Of a stretch of 64,000 nucleotides of DNA, positions 57,226 through 64,000 are shown one piece after another. Each line of letters opens with the position of its first letter. Within the stretch, counting starts at the first letter, position 1. Location: contig NC_135355.1 in NCBI RefSeq assembly GCF_051622035.1, forward strand, positions 38,731,986 to 38,795,985. The letters run 5' to 3'. The stretch is from Arctopsyche grandis (taxonomy: Eukaryota > Arthropoda > Insecta > Trichoptera > Hydropsychidae). The notes below the pieces were generated by a model that saw only the letters and a program-made list of their open reading frames with translations, was not told where the DNA came from and made no database searches. A program made the translations under genes and the position numbers.

Positions 57226-58140
57226 ATAATTATAGTATAAAAAATTCATAACCATAAATTCAGGCCTCAAGTGATCATACGACCACGCTTCGGGCCGCAG
57301 TATGAAATGTAGAATATATACACAGGATCTGACCGAGTTTCCCGCCGAACAGTTTCCCGAATTTTCCACCAGCTTATGCCAACAAATTAACGTAATTTAT
57401 CGCGGCCATCGCGAAAGCGAACTGCACTTCTGCTAATTAACTGCTGAAATATACTCCCGATGAGAGGCCACGATTTTGGACACAGAACCCACCCCCTTCC
57501 CACAAAAGCCTACTTATACGTCTATAATGGCGCATCCCCGCTGAATATTTATTCAGATCGAACCCTAATTAAGAAAAACGAAACTTCGAACACCCCTCGC
57601 ACTGATTTAACTCACGACTTATGAAAAGCTCTACGAAAATCACACATATCCTATACTTTTTACTCCACCGAGATGGGTACCTATCGAAATGGATTGCCCC
57701 GTCTTTTTTTTTCACTCGGCTCTCTTCTATTATTGGTATTGAAGGGGTTGTGAATTATTCGAACGATTAGACCGGTAAAATATACGGGTAGAACGTGGGG
57801 GTTGATAGTATGCGCTTAGTACTATCCGATGTGGTGTTTTAATAACGAGTGCGAATTAATCTTCGACGTGTTTGTTCTTGTCTTTGGTAGTGCCGATCCG
57901 TTGGAATGTTACACTTTTGCTCTTTCTGATCTATCGACAAACATTCTCAAACTTTTTAGTGCTGGAAAATTCTTCCAGTAGAGAAAGAAGAATAATGGAA
58001 AAAAAGTTATCACAGATAGACAGACAGAATAGCGATATTATGTATGAGTACTTTGTATAGACTTTAGGGGGAGGGGGAGACGATTCCCATCGCGAATATT
58101 TCCTTAGTAAACGAGTAGTTTCCTTTTTACATACCTGCTT
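57226..58140. other. Intergenic sequence, nothing recognised
   Basis: Relatively GC-rich for the window (57270-57720). No open frame with a recognisable domain. Confidence 0.4.
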
Positions 58141-58149
58141 TTGTTAGAA

Positions 58150-58475
58150 TTATATACATAGCCAGTAACATAGCTCGGTCGTAAAGCTTTTGCCTGGCAA
58201 CGAGAAGCACCGGGTTCGATCCCATGAGCTATTGAAAATAATTTTTCTGAGTATATCTGTAGTGCTGCTGGTCAGACCTGGAAATTTGTGACTTCAAGTC
58301 AATCGTTTCCTATCAGAGTTTGTCAATTTCATCTGGTTTCATTGTTGAAACGGTTCCCGATTAAAATTTGGCTAAAAGCCTTCCTACCTACTATGTCACC
58401 ACAATTTGAATATTGAAGGCGCATCGGGGTTTACCTGTAAGATCTAACTGGTATAAAATGTAATAAAATAAAAAA
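58150..58475 (+). mobile_element. tRNA-derived SINE, plus strand, head type 1
   Basis: Head TAGCTCGGTCGTAAAGC and B box CCGGGTTCGATCCC (58208-58221), body TCAATCGTTTCCTATCAGAG, a hairpin remnant with GCATCGGGGTTTACCTGTAA near 58421, and an AATAAAATAAAA tail. Its head differs from the copies at 36525 and 58490. Confidence 0.75.
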
Positions 58476-58489
58476 TAAGCCAGCGGTAT

Positions 58490-59050
58490 GGCTCAATGCT
58501 AGCGTGTATGTTTAGCACCAAGTGATCAGTGGGTTCGATCCGCCATACTGCTGGTTAGATTTGGGTATTTGTGACTCTAAATCGATCGTTTCTTATTAGA
58601 GTTTGCCAATTTTATCTGATCATTGTTTATTTATTTATTTGTTTGACGTTTTTGACCATTATGGCATTACAGGAAGCACCTCATGCGCCACAATGGCCTA
58701 CATAATAAAATAATAAAATAAGATAAGAGACGGAGAAAACAAAAAAAAATTGTTGAAACGGTTCCTCAAAATTGGCAAAAAATCATCTTTCCTGTTGTCA
58801 CAAATCTTCTGTATTTGTTGTATGTACAATTTGTAAAAATTATGTACAAATCTAAAATCCATAGATGTTTCAATGGATTGATTCTGTAATTAATCAATTA
58901 ATTCATTGTTATTTCGTATTCTTCAGCTTCTGGAAATACAGTGATTTATGTAATAATAAAATGCTGCATCGTTTTTAATTAATTGTGGGGTCCTCCTGTC
59001 AAGCCTTCCTGGTATATATCTATGTAAAAAATAAAAATGAAAATAAAATA
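58490..59050 (+). mobile_element. tRNA-derived SINE, head type 2, with nested LINE end
   Basis: Head GGTATGGCTCAATGCTAGCG and B box GTGGGTTCGATCCGCC (58530-58545), body, and a 3' end CCTCCTGTCAAGCCTTCCTGG (left hairpin arm deleted) plus A-rich tail. Interrupted at 58628-58748. Confidence 0.75.
58628..58748 (-). mobile_element. LINE 3' end nested in SINE, with target duplication
   Basis: About 120 bases of a class 3 LINE end (hairpin 58654-58698), with its A-rich tail on the left because it lies on the minus strand. The flanks ATTGTT (58622-58627) and ATTGTT (58749-58754) are a short target duplication; the intact SINE has this site once. Confidence 0.75.
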
Positions 59051-60475
59051 TCGATTACTGAAATGCTTATCGATACTACGTACATTTTTCAGTTGACCGG
59101 AAGTGCTCCTTTTTGAGTTTTTGGCTTCAATGAAATCCCAAGCTGATCAGACTGAATCTTTTTTACGTGAAATAGAAATGAAAAATTCCATACATATATT
59201 CCTTAAAGACTTATACCTCAACCGGAAGTAGTCATTTTACTCTAGGGAATCAAGGTTTTTGATGTTTTTCTCAGAACCCTTTCTGTATATTGAACTTAAG
59301 TTTCATATCTAGAAGATTAAGCTTCATACTAAGTAATATATATGTAAGCTAGTGAGCTGAACGGAAGCGTGCTGTTCATTGTTAATTGTTGGCCGTGCTT
59401 TTTTAAAGGTTCGCCGAACCCTTTTTTTGCACTCTTTTTTATTGTTGATTCCTGGAAAAACCACGCACCTTAGCCGCTTTTTATATATAACATTAAGAGA
59501 AGATCTATTAACCAAAAGTGGCAGTTTACTCTTGTAAGAATTTTCTACTACTATTTTTTGACCCTTTAAATATGTGTACTTTTTCATTAGAAAATTAAAA
59601 AAAAACTGACAAAATTAAAAATAAAAAGGATTCTATATATTTTCCAAGGGTTGGAAAATCGTTCTCCCTTCTCGTTCACAGTCTTGTTGGTTACTATAAT
59701 AAATGGCTTCTACGTTCCTCTCAAGCAATATATCCATCGGCCGTGAAATAAAGTTTTATTTAAACTTAAACTTGTAACATTGCGCGCCCACTGACAGACA
59801 GACAGACACACCAAACAGTCACCCGCAACCTTTTCATCTTACTCAATAAAAAAATTAAGCATTTCTCCCCCTGCCGAGTGACCCAAACCTCTATCGCTTT
59901 TCCGCCGCGAGCCAAATCCAAAGATCTCAAAGAAACATCAAAGAATGTTTTATCTCTGCAAAAGTTGCGTGAGCTTTCGAAAATTTTACTTTCGCCATTC
60001 GCAATGTTTGAACGGTGGGGAATGCGATTAAAATTCTTGATTTAATGCGATTTTAATGCGGCGTAAAATACGCCATATTTTAGATTTGCGATACGCCAAC
60101 TACGTAGCTCGAATTTCCACTGCGGTCTCGTGTGGATCGACCTCTACCTTTTTCGTGAGCGTGACTTATGAGCCTCACGCGCGATCTATTTGTCGAAGAT
60201 CGGATAAGACTATCTCCAAGAGTTCCTCGTTCAACTCCAGCTTCCAATTGAATTAATGCGGTCAGTTTGTCGCTGCCTACCGCTAATTTATAAGGAATCC
60301 ACCGGTTGTTTGGAAATGTACGCAATACCTTATGGACTAGTTCTACCTGCATGCGAAAGAAAGTTGGCTTGGCCAAACTCGTGCACAGGCTCATTTCAAC
60401 ATTTTAATTTAATTTAATCTCTTTGTGAAGTGTAAATTTATATGAAAATATATTAGAATCAGTGGTGTAGTGCTA
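59051..60475. other. Intergenic sequence, nothing recognised
   Basis: 59060-59600 is AT-rich. 59800-60400 is GC-richer with a 104-codon minus-strand frame lacking any domain. No repeat family seen. Confidence 0.4.
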
Positions 60476-60479
60476 AATA

Positions 60480-60755
60480 ATAAACAATTAAAATCTGATA
60501 TGGCAATATCAAGGCGAAAAGGTTGAAGATAGATTATGGTAGCTTGCCGTACGGTCATAGACGTCACCGTACCCAAGATTCTGGATATTTGATACGCATT
60601 GTATACGATATTTTATCTCCAACGTAATGGCAGTATATTGATGACCAAAATGAGCAATATAGCAAAGTATGAAAACGATCGGATAAGAGATAAGAGATAT
60701 AAAAAATGACCACTAACACGAAAACCAAGTGAACTGTATAAGAGGTAAGTAAAAA
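60480..60755 (-). mobile_element. Repeat family R-A fragment, minus strand
   Basis: Reverse of R-A: AATCTGATATGGCAATATC, GAAGATAGATTATGGTAGCTT, TCCAACGTAATGGCAGTAT, GAAAACGATCGGATAAGAG, and ends at ACTGTATAAGAGGTAAGTAA. Confidence 0.7.
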
Positions 60756-61248
60756 AGAACCAGGTCGGTGTTTAATTTTTATGACCCTCCCCCCCCCCCC
60801 CCGCTTTTTTCCTGACTAAAAAAAAAGTTGTATCCTAATATTGATACTTGAAATATTTAAAAAAAAAAAATCAAATAATAATTAACAAATATACTTGTTG
60901 AAATCAGGGTGTATTTTTTTTGTTTTATAAAAATTTCCATAATGCACCCTCTTCAACTTCTTTGATTTTGCAAAACCCGTGTGTGTGAGTCAACAGCAAC
61001 ATTTGCTTTTAGCAATGCCAAAACCATACGTCAAAAAACTATCAAATTTTAACATGTCATTAATATAACATTTTGTATTCCAAATATTGTGAGCAGACTC
61101 TCGTTCTAACACTCGATGACCACAATCGAATAGTAATCTGAGCACATTCAAAACTTAAAAGACGTTTAATGAACTTTATTGGATTTTTTATCTAAAACCA
61201 TCCAAAACTTCGAAAGAAAACATTCTTTGAACTATTGACCATATGCAC
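60756..61248. other. Intergenic sequence, nothing recognised
   Basis: Contains a C run (60787-60801). AT-rich otherwise. Confidence 0.4.
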
Positions 61249-61252
61249 TTAA

Positions 61253-61867
<615 letters not shown>

Positions 61868-61934
61868 TTAATGGATACCTCTGTGGAAGATGACGTAATA
61901 ATAAATGTAAGTTTGATAAACTGATTTTTTTAAA

Positions 61935-62300
61935 AACCTCCTTTACATTTCCCACGATCTTCGTTTAAGACGTCATGTTTTATATCTCTTATCTCTTATC
62001 CGATCGTTTTCATACTTTGCCATATTGCTCATTTTGGTCATCAATATACGTTAATGTATCGTCTGCCATTACGTTGGAGATAAATTATCGTATACAACGC
62101 GTATCACGTTTCTGATTTTTCAGGTTACTTGACGTTTATTCATCAGAGCAAGCTATTGTCACTTGTCTTCTAACCTGTTCGCCGTGATCTGGCCATATCA
62201 GATTTGAATTGTTTAAACGCCTATAATTCACTCTATATTTTATAAAATTTGCTCTATAGGTTTTCATTATCTCTCTTACATATTTAGGTCACTCATATTG
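61935..62300 (+). mobile_element. Repeat family R-A fragment, plus strand
   Basis: Starts AAACCTCCTTTACATTTCCC, with CCGATCGTTTTCATACTTTG and ACGTTGGAGATAAATTATCG, and ends near ATTATCTCTCTTACATATTT, where LINE-A begins. Confidence 0.7.
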
Positions 62301-63475
62301 TTGTAAACGTTGATCGTAATATAAACGAAAGTAATTTTATTAATATAGAAAAATGCTCTATTTTAAATTTCACTAGAAATAAGTCAATTATTACTAATCA
62401 ATTAAATCATTCAATCCTTAACACGTCATTTTCTATTAAGGATCTTGGTGTAATACTCAATAATAAACTAGATTTCTCTGTACATATTTCTTTTATTACC
62501 AACAAAGCATTTAAATCTCTTGGATTCCTACTCCGCTCTACAAAACCCTTTAATGATCCTTATGTACTAAAATTACTTTATTTTTCCTTTGTAAGGTCTC
62601 ACCTTGAATTTGCCTCAATTATCTGGTCACCTTTTTATTTATCCCATATTAATTGTATTGAGAAAGTTCAACTTAAATTTATTAAATCCTTACGCTACCT
62701 TTTTCCTACCTATACCCATTCTACTGTTTCCAACATTTTAAAAATCCTTTCTTTTAACAATCTTTCTGTAAGGCGACGACATACTGATGCTATATTCTTC
62801 TTTAAGCTCATAAATGGTTTCCTTGATTTTTCTGATTTACTGAATAAGGTTAATTTCAGAATCCCAGTTTGGTACTCTAGACGCGTTGCACTCTTTTCAC
62901 TTGATCCTTTCAATACTAATTCCCAAAAATATTTTTATCTGCAGCGCGTTTATCGTATGTTTAACGGAGAGCTGAATGAGGTTGATCTATTTGGTATTTC
63001 CCTACATCAATTCAGGTCTAACATCAAGAGAATCTTGACCGATTGATTCATTTCTTCTCCTATTCTATTTTTCCAATATTTCCAATATTTTTATACTTTA
63101 GTTTAGTTATGTAATGTGCTATTTAATCATATTATAGCTTTCATTCTTTTCCTTTTCATTTGTTTATTTTGTATTTACCTTTTTTTCATTTGTTTTATAT
63201 TTGTAAATTTCAATTTCTTCTTATATTCTATTTTATAACCTTTTCCAAATATTTTAATACTATAGTTTAATTATGCAATGTTCTACATATTTTGTCATGC
63301 CTTTATTCTTTACTTTTTAATTTGTTTTCCTCATATTTATCTTTTTCATTTTTGTAAAAATCTATTATTGGACTCGGATGTTACATATATTATTTATTTA
63401 CTATTTGTTTTTTTATACATATCTATGTACATCCTGTCTATTGATTTTTCAATAAATAAAATAAAAATAAAAGTA
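62288..63475 (+). mobile_element. LINE-A: uninterrupted RT C-terminal frame and 3' UTR
   Basis: Frame 62288-63046 has no stop for about 250 codons but almost no methionine. It reads KCSILNFTRNKS, IKDLGVILNNKLDFSVHI, KSLGFLLRSTKPF then FVRSHLEFASIIWSPFY, VQLKFIKSLRY, RRRHTDAIFFFKLINGF, the continuous C-terminal part of a LINE ORF2 beginning just after the catalytic ADD. The 3' UTR runs to an A-rich end at 63475; a second copy of that UTR is at 31186-31425. The open frame suggests recent insertion. Confidence 0.8.
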
Positions 63476-63539
63476 AGATGATTTTGGTGGTATAAAAAGT
63501 TGTTATTGCTAATTTTGTTAACTATGTTATATTTTTATT

Positions 63540-64000
63540 TTTTTTTTATTTTATTTTATTTTACGGTCAAGAAAAAATTGACCATTTTACATGTTGGAAA
63601 TAGAGAAAGAAAAAGAAAAAAAATTAAAATGAAATATAAAAGAAAAATACACATACATTCATATACTACAAAATAAATTACATTATATTAAAAAAATATT
63701 TAAATAAAATAGATTTCATGTTATATTTACTAACAATGAATAAATCGACCATGGATAATTCGTTTCCAACTCTGTGCAGTCTCAACATAGCTGAGTTCAA
63801 TGAGTAATTAGTGGTAAACCTGGGCATATCAAAAAGATGGTTACATCTAATTGATCTACCTGGCACATGGAAGCACACTAAACTCACCAAGTCAGAGCAT
63901 TTAATAGTGCCATTAAGAAGACCACACAGAACTGAAATATCGTTAATTTTCCTTCTGTCATATAATTTTAGCAAATTAAGTTTCCTATAAATAATAACGT
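63540..64000 (-). mobile_element. LINE fragment: RT C-terminus and 3' end, minus strand
   Basis: The minus-strand frame (63974-63678, open to the window edge) reads LYDRRKINDISVLCGLLNGT, then VPGRSIRCNHLFDMPRFTTN and LHRVGNELS...DLF, a LINE ORF2 tail. The 3' end (63545-63600) has a small GGTCAA/TTGACC hairpin whose loop differs from the shared loop elsewhere. The copy continues beyond the window. Confidence 0.7.

Overview
The window looks like a gene-poor, repeat-rich stretch of an insect nuclear genome. It is strongly AT-rich apart from one GC-rich island, is full of TATG/TACA microsatellites, and has introns with GT..AG borders. It carries decayed non-LTR retrotransposons (LINEs), tRNA-derived SINEs, hAT elements, miniature elements and Helitrons. 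I cannot name the species or order from sequence alone. There is no sign of a bacterial genome: no operons, no ribosome binding sites, no CRISPR array.

Only two host protein-coding loci can be supported. They are tandem, same-strand paralogs, each with ten coding exons and one 5' non-coding exon, encoding BTB-BACK-Kelch proteins with a run of 14-residue coiled-coil repeats between BACK and Kelch. The copy at about 50.2-53.1 kb is open from end to end (610 codons). The copy at about 9.0-14.0 kb keeps every splice junction and phase but has one in-frame TAA at codon 131, so I call it a probable pseudogene. Both share a promoter block with a GATA-type near-palindrome, a TATA box and an initiator. 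They differ in coiled-coil copy number (7 against 5).

The most striking region is 23.15-30.68 kb. A hAT element, with an 8-bp target duplication and 10-bp inverted ends, contains a transposase fragment that is interrupted precisely between an A and a T by four head-to-tail Helitron units (23424-30287). Each unit starts with TC, ends with hairpin plus CTAG, and abuts the next with no spacer. Inside each unit are a TCG run, a 90-bp GC-rich array, an array of about 30-bp monomers with the mini-hairpin core GGGCGAAGCCC, and a long T-rich tract. None encodes a Rep-helicase. The transposase frame resumes on the other side.

The rest is a mosaic of mobile-element debris: 0-3.3 kb LINE ends; 6.2 kb and 61.3 kb two copies of a TTAA-flanked miniature element; 14-23 kb repeat family R-A, a short Helitron and a SINE trimer; 30.4-39.9 kb LINE, SINE, solo LTR and R-A; 41-49 kb LINE, SINE, LTR and a hAT miniature element; 53-64 kb LINE, SINE and hAT. 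Several unrelated-looking LINE and SINE 3' ends share one hairpin loop on different stems. Stretches of apparently unique sequence between the repeats show no recognisable genes.
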